Origin: Legionella quinlivanii
GTDB lineage: Bacteria > Pseudomonadota > Gammaproteobacteria > Legionellales > Legionellaceae
Assembly: GCF_003265995.1 (NCBI RefSeq)
Contig: NZ_MVJN01000002.1
Location: 310,001 to 374,000, forward strand
Length of the DNA: 64,000 nucleotides
Direction of reading: 5' to 3'
How positions within the stretch are numbered: the stretch's first letter is position 1; each line of letters starts with the position of its first letter. Below are positions 26,771 through 36,016 of the stretch, piece by piece. The notes beneath the pieces were generated by a model. The model had not been told where the DNA came from. It ran no database searches and saw nothing but the letters and a program-made list of their open reading frames with translations. The position numbers were made by a program, and so were the translations under genes.

Positions 26771-29437
26771 CTACTGCGTTACAGGATTCGGCTTATCCTG
26801 TTTGATCCCATATTTCTTAAACGCATCAGCCATAACCGATTTTGGCAGACTGCCGTCCTTAACTAAAGCTTCCAAGGCGGCAATGACAATATATTTGGCA
26901 TCCACTTCAAAGAAATGGCGCAAACGTTCCCTGGTATCACTCCGTCCATAGCCATCAGTTCCCAAGGTTACATAATTCGCATTGATATATGGGCGAACCT
27001 GTTCCGCATATAAGCGCATATAGTCACTAGCTGCAATAACAGGACCTTTTCGATCAGCGAGTAATTGCGTGACGTAGGCTTGCTTGGGAGATTGCTCCGG
27101 ATTCATTCGATTATAATGTTCAACCGACAGTCCATCCCGCCGTAGTTCGTTAAAGCTTGTCACACTCCAGACTTCAGAACTTACATCAAAGTCAGAGAGT
27201 AACCATGAGGCGGCTTTTTCAACTTCACGCAGGATAGTACCGCAACCCATTAGCTGAACATGGGCTTTCGCTTTCTTCTTATTACTTGCATGCAGTAAAT
27301 ACATTCCCTTGATGATGCCTTCTTCCACACCCTCTGGCATATCAGGTTGAGTATAATTCTCATTCATTACTGTGATGTAATAAAATACATTTTCCTGTCT
27401 GGTATACATCCGCTCAAGGCCATTTTGCATGATGACTGCCAGTTCATAGGCGTAGGTGGGATCGTAACTGACACAGTTGGGAATTGTTGAGGCCATGATA
27501 TGGCTGTGACCATCCTGATGCTGGAGACCTTCCCCTGCAAGCGTCGTGCGGCCCGCTGTTCCGCCTAATAAAAAGCCGCGTGCCTGCATATCGCCAGCAG
27601 CCCAGGCCAGATCACCAACCCGTTGAAAACCAAACATGGAATAATAAATATAAAAAGGAATCATGGCTAACTTGTTAGAACTATAAGAAGTTCCAGCTGC
27701 TATCCAGGAACAGAACGCGCCAGCTTCATTAATACCTTCCTCCAGAATCTGACCGTCACGTGCTTCACGGTAATACATCACCTGCTCATGATCCACTGGC
27801 GTGTAAAGCTGCCCCACGGGAGAGTAAATTCCGATTTGTCTGAATAAGCCTTCCATTCCAAAGGTCCGGCATTCATCAGGCACTATTGGCACAATCCGGG
27901 GACCTAGCACCTTGTCTTTCAATAGAACTGACAAAATTCTGACAAAGGCCATTGTCGTGGATATTTCACGATCCCCCGTTCCCTTAGTCACCGCAGAAAA
28001 AGCAGACAAGTCAGGAACAGGCAAAGGTTCAACACTGGTATTACGTGCCGGTAGATAGCCGCCCAATGCTTCGCGCTGTTTGCGAATATATTGTATTTCA
28101 GGACTATCTTCAGAAGGACGATAAAAAGGAATCTCAGTAATTTCTGCATCGCTGACAGGAATACTGAAACGATCACGGAAAGCCCTGAGTTGCTCAATCG
28201 ACATTTTCTTTTGCTGATGGGTTATATTTTGCCCCTCGCCTGCCGCCCCCATTCCATAGCCTTTAATTGTTTTTGCAAGAATTACGGTGGGACGTCCTTT
28301 ATGCTCTACTGCCTCTGCATAAGCGGCATATACTTTCTGCGCATCATGACCACCGCGGTTGAGCCGCCAGATTTCTTCATCTGACATGGATTCAACCATT
28401 TTTTTCAATTCAGGATACTGTCCAAAAAAATGTTCTCTGACATACGCGCCGTTATTGGCTTTATAAGCCTGGTAATCGCCGTCAACGCATTCTTCCATGC
28501 GTTTTTGCATGATTCCAGTTTTATCACGGGCGAACAGGTTATCCCAGCGGCCGCCCCAGATCACTTTGATTACATTCCAGCCCGCCCCCCGGAATATGCC
28601 TTCCAGCTCCTGAATAATTTTGCCGTTACCTCGCACAGGGCCGTCCAGGCGCTGCAAGTTGCAGTTTACAACAAAAATCAGATTATCAAGTTTCTCTCTT
28701 GCGGCAATAGACAAAGCACCCAGTGATTCGGGCTCATCCATTTCACCATCACCCAGAAATGCCCAGACCTTGCGGCCTTCCGACTTGATTAAGCTTCTGT
28801 TTTCAAGATATTTAAGAAAACGCGCCTGATAAATAGCCTGCAGTGGCCCTAAACCCATTGATACAGTAGGGAATTGCCAGAAATCAGGCATTAACCAGGG
28901 ATGAGGATAGGATGATAATCCATCAACCTCTACTTCCTGGCGAAAGTTGGCTAACTGCTGCTCTGACAAACGTCCTTCAAGGAAGGCACGAGCATAAATA
29001 CCAGGAGAAGAATGGCCTTGTATATAAATCAAATCGCCGCCATTTTCGCCATTCGGGCCTTTGAAAAAATAGTTAAAACCGGTTTCATATAATGTGGAGG
29101 AAGATGCATAAGAAGCAATATGACCTCCCAGCTCAGGAGCATACTTGCCAGCACGAAGTACCATAGCGACAGCATTCCAGCGAATGAGTGCGCCAATTCG
29201 TTTTCCAAGGCCTTCATCGGGGGGCATCAATTGCTCTTCATGCGGTTTTATCGTATTGCGGTATGGAGTATGGATTTTATTTTCCAGGGCAACACCTTCT
29301 GCATTCGCTTTGTTCAGTAATTGTTGCAGCAAAAAAGCAGCCCGCTCATTGCCGTCATTATTGACCACGGCCTGTAAAGCATCCAGCCATTCACGGGTTT
29401 CTATTGGGTCAATATCAGTATTTATTTCATTCGCCAT
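26771..29437 (-). CDS. aceE: Pyruvate dehydrogenase E1 component (homodimeric type)
   Basis: Thiamine-diphosphate-dependent decarboxylation of pyruvate and reductive acetylation of E2. At 888 residues it matches the AceE form of gammaproteobacteria. Visible: HGAMYRTY-region equivalents near SYPHPWLMPDFWQFPTVSMGLGP, the ThDP motif GDGEMDEPES ... NLIFVVNCNLQRLDGPVRGNGKI (GDG-x-NN type), the catalytic-loop region IKGYGMGAAGEGQNITHQQKK, and a C-terminal transketolase-like domain (GTDGYGRSDTRERLRHFFEVD). The start has GAGGAAAC upstream. First gene of the aceE-aceF-lpdA set on the minus strand, just after a small Cys-rich lipoprotein gene. Confidence 0.97.
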   Translation of the reverse strand: MANEINTDIDPIETREWLDALQAVVNNDGNERAAFLLQQLLNKANAEGVALENKIHTPYRNTIKPHEEQLMPPDEGLGKRIGALIRWNAVAMVLRAGKYAPELGGHIASYASSSTLYETGFNYFFKGPNGENGGDLIYIQGHSSPGIYARAFLEGRLSEQQLANFRQEVEVDGLSSYPHPWLMPDFWQFPTVSMGLGPLQAIYQARFLKYLENRSLIKSEGRKVWAFLGDGEMDEPESLGALSIAAREKLDNLIFVVNCNLQRLDGPVRGNGKIIQELEGIFRGAGWNVIKVIWGGRWDNLFARDKTGIMQKRMEECVDGDYQAYKANNGAYVREHFFGQYPELKKMVESMSDEEIWRLNRGGHDAQKVYAAYAEAVEHKGRPTVILAKTIKGYGMGAAGEGQNITHQQKKMSIEQLRAFRDRFSIPVSDAEITEIPFYRPSEDSPEIQYIRKQREALGGYLPARNTSVEPLPVPDLSAFSAVTKGTGDREISTTMAFVRILSVLLKDKVLGPRIVPIVPDECRTFGMEGLFRQIGIYSPVGQLYTPVDHEQVMYYREARDGQILEEGINEAGAFCSWIAAGTSYSSNKLAMIPFYIYYSMFGFQRVGDLAWAAGDMQARGFLLGGTAGRTTLAGEGLQHQDGHSHIMASTIPNCVSYDPTYAYELAVIMQNGLERMYTRQENVFYYITVMNENYTQPDMPEGVEEGIIKGMYLLHASNKKKAKAHVQLMGCGTILREVEKAASWLLSDFDVSSEVWSVTSFNELRRDGLSVEHYNRMNPEQSPKQAYVTQLLADRKGPVIAASDYMRLYAEQVRPYINANYVTLGTDGYGRSDTRERLRHFFEVDAKYIVIAALEALVKDGSLPKSVMADAFKKYGIKQDKPNPVTQ

Positions 29438-29463
29438 GAATGTTTCCTCGTAAATCTAATGTG

Positions 29464-29850
29464 TTAACAAACTGGGGCAGCTCTCAGTTCCTTATGAATT
29501 TTTCCGCCACAGGCCTGGATGCAAACCTGGTAATCTGCTTTGCAGTTACAAGTTGTTTTGCGGCATTGTAGTGGATCCCGGTAAGATTTCAACTGACGTG
29601 CAATAGTTCCCCCCCGGATAACCTGTTCTCGCTGATACTGACGATAACTGAGTTTGCTCGTCTGGTTCGCATGAGCAGAACATTGCACACAATTATTTCT
29701 GCAGCTTCCCTGGCATTTTTCTTGTTTAATTTCACAACCCTGAGAGCAATTCTCAAATTCAATATTGGTTTCTCTGATTACTCGATGCTCAGAGCATGCG
29801 CTAACAAAGAATAACAAACATGTCATTAATACAAAAACTACCTGTTTCAT
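29464..29850 (-). CDS. Cys-rich lipoprotein of unknown function
   Basis: From ATG 29850 the protein is 128 residues, beginning MKQVVFVLMTCLLFFVSACSEH: a lipoprotein signal with lipobox VSAC. A GTG at 29862 is an alternative start. The mature part has about fourteen cysteines in CxxxC patterns (CSQGCEIKQEKCQGSCRNNC, then CRKTTCNCKADYQVCIQAC), consistent with a disulfide-rich envelope protein. I do not recognise a family. It lies 26 bp upstream of aceE on the same strand, so it may share its promoter, though a metabolic link is not evident. Confidence 0.65.
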   Translation of the reverse strand: MKQVVFVLMTCLLFFVSACSEHRVIRETNIEFENCSQGCEIKQEKCQGSCRNNCVQCSAHANQTSKLSYRQYQREQVIRGGTIARQLKSYRDPLQCRKTTCNCKADYQVCIQACGGKIHKELRAAPVC

Positions 29851-29920
29851 AAAATTACTCACTTTCCATAATTGGGTTGATATTCAGTAACTTTAATTAC
29901 CTGACGAAAAAGCGATCTCT

Positions 29921-30673
29921 TTATAGCCAGGCAACCAGAGTAAAGAAAGCAATCAGCACTAAAAATACAACCAGCGCATGCTCTACCAGAGTCTGAGCAT
30001 TAGTTAGGCTCACGGTGTCTCCATCATGAAGTTTTGCAGCAAAAATTCCACCCTCACTGAGAAATTGTTCATTTGTATCTGGAGCACTCAGGAATCGTTC
30101 TCTGTAAAAGATAAATCCACGCTGAAAATTTCCAACCAGTAGATATAACATGACAGTAACCCTTGCCGTTACCCAGTCCAATAGGCTAACTATTAACGCT
30201 GCCGGATGAGCAATGGGCTGATATTTCACTGATAGTGTTAATAATCTGTAGAATAAAAGTCCCAATGGACCAGCCACAATATACCAGAAGATAACCGCGA
30301 ATAATTGACTATTCACCAGGTAGAAATAATGACCCGCTGTTTTGTCTCCATCAGAGTGTGCAGGGTCGGAGTTAACAGGATAAAAAGGATTTTCAGGACC
30401 AATGCAATAATAAAAAATAAAAAGATTCAGTAATAATCCGATAAAACCAAAGAACCAGGGGCCAATTAAGCACAAGAGCAACCAAAGCAGTAAAACCGGA
30501 GGCAAAACAACGAGAGCCAAAAGAAAATAAGAATTTTGTAAAATTTCACTCTTGGGTAGCATGCCTGCTATACGCTGAAAATAAGCGCTAAACCAATTAA
30601 AGCGATGCTGTGACAACGAATGAATCAAATAACGCTCACTGAGTAATGAAAGTACAATAATCAACAGTTTCAT
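29921..30673 (-). CDS. ampE: AmpE-like inner-membrane protein
   Basis: A 250-residue polytopic protein of the AmpE (CobD/CbiB-like) family. The start MKLLIIVLSLLSERYLIHS matches the family's amphipathic first helix, and FIFYYCIGPENPF is the AmpE-type L-Y-C-x-G-P motif. Four to five hydrophobic segments are visible (~45-75, 80-95, 125-150, C-terminal 230-250). AmpE is described as a sensor or modulator in beta-lactamase induction beside the amidase AmpD, but ampD is not adjacent here. It begins 1 bp after the antiporter gene ends and has an AAGGAC site, so the two form an operon. Confidence 0.8.
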   Translation of the reverse strand: MKLLIIVLSLLSERYLIHSLSQHRFNWFSAYFQRIAGMLPKSEILQNSYFLLALVVLPPVLLLWLLLCLIGPWFFGFIGLLLNLFIFYYCIGPENPFYPVNSDPAHSDGDKTAGHYFYLVNSQLFAVIFWYIVAGPLGLLFYRLLTLSVKYQPIAHPAALIVSLLDWVTARVTVMLYLLVGNFQRGFIFYRERFLSAPDTNEQFLSEGGIFAAKLHDGDTVSLTNAQTLVEHALVVFLVLIAFFTLVAWL

Positions 30674-30674
30674 A

Positions 30675-31847
30675 TTAGTCCTTACGCATCTTGTCAGACA
30701 ACGCTATCGGCGTTGGATATTTTAATACTACTAAATAGGAAGAAACGATAAAGGTCAAAATTGTGGTTGCCTGGATTAAATTGGTCGCCACTTCCGAAAT
30801 TAGTTTGGTACTAAATGCAATACTGCCTACTAACAGAGAAAATTCGCTTGCCTGTCCTAAACGCAACCCCACCTCTTTGGCAACGCTTTTCTTTTCACCT
30901 GCCTTAAACAAAAGAAAGTTAAATAATACAGGTTTTAAAATTAACATCAGAATAGAGAGCAGCAAAGCGGGAATAATCACTTGTGCTGCAAACCCGAAAT
31001 TAAAGGTCGCACCAATCGAGAAGAAGAACATAACCAGGAAGAAGTCACGAAGGGGTTTCAGACTTTCCGCAATGTAAAGTGAAATAGGACTTGATGCCAG
31101 AGCAACTCCAGCCACAAAAGCGCCAATATCTTCAGAAAGTCCAACTTCCTGAGCAAGTACTGACATCCCCAGACACCAGCCAATGGATAACAGGAACACA
31201 TATTCCTGGGTTCTATCAAATCGGGCCAGTAACTTAACGAGAATATAGCGCTCTACCGCAAAAGCAAAGAGGGTTAGCGCTGGCAATGCGACACCCACCA
31301 GAACCAAATCATCAACGGAGTACCCGCCGCCCTGCTGTGCACCATTAATCAGGATCAGAACGATAATCGCAATGACGTCCTGCATAAGCAGGATACTAAT
31401 CATTACCTCACCGGTATGTTGGTGATGCAGAATGGTTGTGGGTAAAAGTTTCAGACCGATAATCGTACTCGAAAACATCATTGCTGCGCCCAGAACCGCA
31501 GACTCCATACTGCTTAATCCAAACCAGCGGCCAATCAGATAGGAAACCAGAGCAAAAAAGATGGAACTCACCAGTGCAATCCAGGTAATCTTTTTAAGCA
31601 TGTGAACCAGATTTTGCGGCTGCAGGTGAAGGCCAAGCAAAAAAAGCAGAAACACTATGCCCATATCGCCAACCTGCTGAACAGTGCTGACATCACTTAC
31701 AAGCTTTAACCCCCAGGGCCCCAGAACTGCGCCTAATAATATGTAGGCTACTAAAAGCGATTGCCTGGTGTAAAGCACCAAAGTCGAGAAGACAGCAGCT
31801 CCTGCAAAGATTAGGAAAATAGTATAAAAAACCGAACCATCATGCAT
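30675..31847 (-). CDS. Cation:proton antiporter, CPA2 family (KefB/YbaL membrane-domain-like)
   Basis: About 390 residues with 11-13 hydrophobic helices. Conserved segments: LYTRQSLLVAYILLGAVLGPWGLKLV, GDMGIVFLLFLLGLHLQP (helix with acidic neighbour), ESAVLGAAMMFSSTIIGLKLLP, LLMQDVIAIIVLI (the QD motif typical of CPA2), and LSEDIGAFVAGVALASSPIS. It ends soon after the membrane domain, lacking the TrkA-N nucleotide-binding domain of KefB/C. I use ATG 31847, as the GTG at 31853 is too close to GAGG. Probable role: K+ or Na+ exchange for protons at the inner membrane; specificity cannot be read from sequence. Confidence 0.82.
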   Translation of the reverse strand: MHDGSVFYTIFLIFAGAAVFSTLVLYTRQSLLVAYILLGAVLGPWGLKLVSDVSTVQQVGDMGIVFLLFLLGLHLQPQNLVHMLKKITWIALVSSIFFALVSYLIGRWFGLSSMESAVLGAAMMFSSTIIGLKLLPTTILHHQHTGEVMISILLMQDVIAIIVLILINGAQQGGGYSVDDLVLVGVALPALTLFAFAVERYILVKLLARFDRTQEYVFLLSIGWCLGMSVLAQEVGLSEDIGAFVAGVALASSPISLYIAESLKPLRDFFLVMFFFSIGATFNFGFAAQVIIPALLLSILMLILKPVLFNFLLFKAGEKKSVAKEVGLRLGQASEFSLLVGSIAFSTKLISEVATNLIQATTILTFIVSSYLVVLKYPTPIALSDKMRKD

Positions 31848-32034
31848 AAACACAAGCCTCGAACATGCTAACCATATAGAAATGAATATCGATTATTAAG
31901 CGATTTCCGAATAAGGCACCACTGCTTAACCGTGTATAAATACTGCGCGAACTAAGAATATCACAGTTTAGCGTTAATGTTATGAATAATTAGACAATTA
32001 ATCGCTAATGAACGCAAGCCTTCATACGAGACAG

Positions 32035-33027
32035 TCAGTGATAGCCTTCCTGTGTCGATTTCCCTCGAAATACATGATAGGCGTATGCAGTGTATGCTAT
32101 CAGAATGGGTAACATAATCACTACACCTACCAAAATAAAGAGCAGGGTTGAAGTCGGTGCCGCTGCTTCCCATATAGTAACCTGATGCGGGATCAGGTAA
32201 GGAAATACGCTAATGCCGATTCCCGTGTAGGCACATAAAAAAATTATCACACTACAGATAAACGGCCTCCATTCCTGCTTAAGATTAAGACTGCGCCATG
32301 TCATCCAGATCATAAGTGCTGTGATCCCGGGCAAAGGCAACAGCAGAATAAAATTGGGAAAACTATACCAGCGCTCAAATATTTCACTGCTATGTAAAGG
32401 TGTCCATATACTGACAATAACAAGAAAGAAGCTAACCATTATCAGAAAACCTCTGGCAAAATGAATCATTTTTCGCTGCAGATGCCCTTCGCTTTTAATG
32501 ATTAGCCAGGTAGCTCCCAGAAGCCCATAACCACAAATTAAGGCAATACCTGTTAGTAAACTAAAGGGAGTAAGCCAGTCCGTTTCGCTAATGGTCATCG
32601 CTGCTTCATTGATTGGAAAACCGCGCACAAATGAACCTAAAATGACTCCCTGAAAAAATGCTGCAGAAATTGAGCTGATTGTAAACAACCAGTTCCATAG
32701 CGGTTTAGAACGATCGGCTTTAAACCTGAATTCAAAACTTACTCCCCGGAATATTAATGCCAGTAACATCAGCATTAAAGGCATATATAAAATGGGCAAC
32801 AAGAGACCATATGCAATGGGAAAAGCGCCATAAAGCACAGCGCCGCCGAAAACCAGCCAGGTTTCGTTTCCATCCCAAACCGGTGCTACAGAATTCATCA
32901 TTTTATCGCGCTCTGCTTCACTCTGGGTAAATGGGAATAAAATGCCTATGCCCAGATCAAAGCCATCTAAAATGACGTACATTATAATGATGAAACCTAA
33001 AATCACCGCAAATAGAAAAGGCAGCAT
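32035..33027 (-). CDS. cydB: Cytochrome bd-type quinol oxidase subunit II
   Basis: A 330-residue inner-membrane subunit with about eight to nine helices. Family marks: ILDGFDLGIGILFPF (the GFDLG motif), NSVAPVWDGNETWLVFGGAVLYGAFP (WDGNETWLV is a CydB hallmark), and IFRGVSFEFRFK. It pairs with CydA in the terminal oxidase that reduces O2 to water using quinol, useful at low oxygen or under nitric oxide or cyanide stress. Start and CydA stop overlap in TAATG, implying coupled translation. A small CydX-type third subunit is not visible in the 180 bp that follow. Confidence 0.95.
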   Translation of the reverse strand: MLPFLFAVILGFIIIMYVILDGFDLGIGILFPFTQSEAERDKMMNSVAPVWDGNETWLVFGGAVLYGAFPIAYGLLLPILYMPLMLMLLALIFRGVSFEFRFKADRSKPLWNWLFTISSISAAFFQGVILGSFVRGFPINEAAMTISETDWLTPFSLLTGIALICGYGLLGATWLIIKSEGHLQRKMIHFARGFLIMVSFFLVIVSIWTPLHSSEIFERWYSFPNFILLLPLPGITALMIWMTWRSLNLKQEWRPFICSVIIFLCAYTGIGISVFPYLIPHQVTIWEAAAPTSTLLFILVGVVIMLPILIAYTAYAYHVFRGKSTQEGYH

Positions 33028-34394
33028 TATTCGTTCTCTCCTGGTTTGTCGGTCATATACTGGAAGGAATGATGTTCGGGTTTGTCGGCATTAAGCGCAT
33101 GGGGACCGAGTCGTATGGTTTTGAATAGGTAAGTCAGATAAAAACCAAAGACGATGCCATAAACGAGCACGAGTAAACTAAATGAAATGGCAACTTCCTC
33201 TTTACCAATCGCGGATACAGCGTTTTGAGTCCTCAGGAGGTTATACACGACCCAGGGCTGACGGCCGATCTCTGCCGTTAACCATCCACTAATACTGGCG
33301 ATGAAGCCCAATGGCGAGATCAGCAAACACCATCGATGGAACCAGGAAGCATGATACAGTTTACCTCTGAAACGCAAATACAGAGCGGCAAGGGCAGTCA
33401 GTAACATTAGCAGCCCTATTCCCACCATCGCACGGAATGAAAAGAAAACAGGCGCGACACGCGGTTGATCGGCAGGTGGAACCGACTTAAGCCCAAGCAG
33501 TTCACCATCCCAATGGTGAGTGTTGATTAAACTGGCCAATCCTGGAATTTCCACTGAATAATAATTTTTCTGCTCTTGTTGCGACGGCCAGGCGAATAAT
33601 ACAAGCGGGGCCGCTTTTTGTGTCTCCCACACGCCCTCCATTGCAGCGGTCTTTAATGGCTGATGCTCTCGAACGACCAGACCCACGACATCCCCGACAA
33701 AAATCTGTACTGGAACAACGATTAAGGCTGCCCACATAGCAAAAGATAGACAGGTAGTCGCGGCCTGGTAATGAATCCCCTTGATCAAATGATAACTAGC
33801 TACCGCAGCCACTACGAAGCAGGTAGTCGCATAGGAAGCAAGAAGCATGTGGATCATACGCGGTAAAAAAGAAGGATTGAATACCACTTCCAGCCAACTG
33901 GAAACCACATATTTCCCAGCGATAAGCTCATAACCTGTCGGCGTCTGCATCCATGAGTTTGCGGACATAATCCAGAACGCAGAAATTGTTGTACCCACAG
34001 TAACCAGCAAGGTAGCGATAAAATGAAAGACTGGCGAAACCCTATTCCAGCCAAAGAGCATAACGCCAAGAAATCCTGCTTCAAGAAAGAAAGCAGTCAG
34101 GGTTTCATAAGCAAATAAAGCTCCCAGAACATTGCCAAATTGAGCAATGAAGGGTCCGAAATTAGTTCCTATCTGATAGGCAAGTACAATCCCGGAAACA
34201 ACCCCCATCCCAAAGGTTAAAGCAAAAATTTTGGTCCAGAACTTACAAATTCTAAGATAAAGCGGGTTTCCAGTTTTAAGCCATGCAGACTCCATTATAA
34301 CCAGGAATACGGCTAATCCCAGATTTAAGGTAGGAAATAATATATGAAAACCAATGCTAAATCCGAATTGTATCCTCGATAAGAGCTCAACCAT
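33027..34394 (-). CDS. cydA: Cytochrome bd-type quinol oxidase subunit I (CioA-like)
   Basis: A 455-residue heme-bearing subunit. The N-terminal helix RIQFGFSIGFHILFPTLNLGLAVF carries the axial histidine for high-spin heme, and ALTFGMGVVSGIVLAYQIGTNFGPF and FFLEAGFLGVMLFGWNRVSP follow. The Q-loop region (~250-320) is short, as in the cyanide-insensitive CioAB branch, not the long-loop E. coli CydA. GRQPWVVYNLLRTQNAVS near the C-terminus is the GRQPW motif. GGAGAAGTGA precedes the ATG. First gene of cydAB; the oxidase pumps no protons but contributes to membrane potential. Confidence 0.94.
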   Translation of the reverse strand: MVELLSRIQFGFSIGFHILFPTLNLGLAVFLVIMESAWLKTGNPLYLRICKFWTKIFALTFGMGVVSGIVLAYQIGTNFGPFIAQFGNVLGALFAYETLTAFFLEAGFLGVMLFGWNRVSPVFHFIATLLVTVGTTISAFWIMSANSWMQTPTGYELIAGKYVVSSWLEVVFNPSFLPRMIHMLLASYATTCFVVAAVASYHLIKGIHYQAATTCLSFAMWAALIVVPVQIFVGDVVGLVVREHQPLKTAAMEGVWETQKAAPLVLFAWPSQQEQKNYYSVEIPGLASLINTHHWDGELLGLKSVPPADQPRVAPVFFSFRAMVGIGLLMLLTALAALYLRFRGKLYHASWFHRWCLLISPLGFIASISGWLTAEIGRQPWVVYNLLRTQNAVSAIGKEEVAISFSLLVLVYGIVFGFYLTYLFKTIRLGPHALNADKPEHHSFQYMTDKPGENE

Positions 34395-34680
34395 TCACTT
34401 CTCCAGGGGATGTGGGAACAGGCTTGTTATGAAAATAAGGCAATAAACAGCTTATTATAACGCTCAAATCCGTCCAGGCTCAATTGAAAATTCATAATTA
34501 TCTGGTAGATCGCATGAATCCCCCCACCATGGACAAGCGCCTCAATAGACAATTCCTGTGCAAGCTGATAAGATTTTAATTTTCTCTTAACAGCCAGCAA
34601 CAATTTGGGTTAAAATAGCCTGTTGTAATATTCTTTGGGAAATATCGTTTGTCTAACTATTTCAGGGAGCATAACACTTA
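34395..34680. other. Divergent promoter region of cydA and the MFS gene
   Basis: A 286-bp AT-rich gap between cydA (minus) and the MFS transporter gene (plus). A weak sigma70-like pair ttgggt (34605-34610) and taatat (34626-34631), 15 bp apart, could serve the plus-strand gene. No coding sequence or palindrome stands out. Confidence 0.35.
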
Positions 34681-35976
34681 ATGGTCTACGGCAACGAGCA
34701 TTTACCTGCTACTCAAAAGAGCCGCTTATCTTTTTTAAAACCCTGGATAGTGTGGGGACTGGGTTGTCTCTTCTATTTTTATGAATGGGTATTACAGGTC
34801 TCACCTGGCGTAATGAGTAATGAACTCATGCGTGACTTCGCGGTTACCAGTCAGACACTCGGTATTATGTCCGGTATTTATTTTTATTCCTATGCCATCA
34901 TGCAATTACCCGGCGGCGTTCTGATGGATTACTTCGGTCCGCAGCGACTGCTAACAATAGCCACACTGATTTGCGCATTAAGTACAATTGGTTTCGGGAT
35001 GACTGAAAATTTCTTTGCTGCCTGTTTCGCGCGCCTGATGATTGGCTTTGGCTCAGCATTTGCTGCGGTGGGCGCGATGAAGCTTGCCGCCAACTGGTTT
35101 CCAGCAAATCGTTTCGCTCTTCTGACTGGAATGATGGTGACCATTGGGATGTTAGGTGCCATTGGGGGTGAAACACCTCTTGCGATATTCATTGATTATG
35201 CGGGCTGGCGCCATAGCATGACTATACTGGGCTGTATTGGTATTGTACTGGCAATTCTAATACTGCTAATCGCAAAAGATGCTCCATCGGATGGTGCTAT
35301 CCACCACGAACATCATTCTGACGAAGAACCTTTAGTTTCCAGTCTGCTCGCTATTATCAAAAACAAACAACTCTGGCTTGTCGCCCTTTATGGCGGCCTT
35401 ATGTATATGGCAACCCCGGTATTTTGCGGATTATGGGGCGTTCCCTATCTTATGTTCAAAATGGGTATCAGCAAAGCAGTTGCCGCCAATCTTATCTCAC
35501 TGGTTTTCGTAGGCTGGGCTATCGCAAGTCCTTTATGGGGAATTTTTTCCAACCGAATCGGCAGAAGAAAACCTTCACTCTACATCGGCAGCATCGGGGC
35601 GTTGATTACTTCCTTGTTATTTTTATATGCCCCAATTGAGTCCAAACTGGCTACTCAATTCCTTTTGTTTTTATTCGGAGTATTCTCCTCAGGTTTTCTA
35701 CCCGCTTTTGCGGTTGCCAAAGAAATCTGCAGCCGCCGCTATGTCGCTACCAGTCTGAGTTTTATGAATATGATGAATATGGTAGGGATCGCCATTGCCC
35801 AACCTTTAATCGGTTTTATACTGGATTGGTTGTGGCAAGGCGAAATCATTGATAAAGTTCGCGTCTATCCCTTGGAAGCCTACCACATTGCTTTGGCCAT
35901 TTTGCCAATTGGCATACTGGTTTCCCTGCTTATATTGCCCAGGATAAAAGAGACTTATTGTAATAATGTTCAATAA
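34681..35976 (+). CDS. Major facilitator superfamily transporter
   Basis: 431 residues with about twelve hydrophobic helices in two halves. MFS marks: the helix 2-3 loop GGVLMDYFGPQRLLT (motif A type G-x3-D-x2-G-x-R) and helix 4 ARLMIGFGSAFAAVGAMKLAANWFPANRFALLTG. The second half repeats the loop at ASPLWGIFSNRIGRRKPS. The start MVYGNEHLP follows AGGGAGC at a long spacing. In Legionella many MFS proteins of this type import amino acids or nucleosides during intracellular growth (Pht family), but the substrate here is unknown. A 40-bp gap to miaB suggests read-through. Confidence 0.88.
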   Translation: MVYGNEHLPATQKSRLSFLKPWIVWGLGCLFYFYEWVLQVSPGVMSNELMRDFAVTSQTLGIMSGIYFYSYAIMQLPGGVLMDYFGPQRLLTIATLICALSTIGFGMTENFFAACFARLMIGFGSAFAAVGAMKLAANWFPANRFALLTGMMVTIGMLGAIGGETPLAIFIDYAGWRHSMTILGCIGIVLAILILLIAKDAPSDGAIHHEHHSDEEPLVSSLLAIIKNKQLWLVALYGGLMYMATPVFCGLWGVPYLMFKMGISKAVAANLISLVFVGWAIASPLWGIFSNRIGRRKPSLYIGSIGALITSLLFLYAPIESKLATQFLLFLFGVFSSGFLPAFAVAKEICSRRYVATSLSFMNMMNMVGIAIAQPLIGFILDWLWQGEIIDKVRVYPLEAYHIALAILPIGILVSLLILPRIKETYCNNVQ

Positions 35977-36016
35977 TGCACTTTTGAAATCTATTGAATG
36001 AGAAGTTGAAGAAGCT

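Noticed and set aside
31854-32034. CydX-like small subunit gene after cydB
   Set aside because: No short hydrophobic frame with a ribosome site on the minus strand in this gap.
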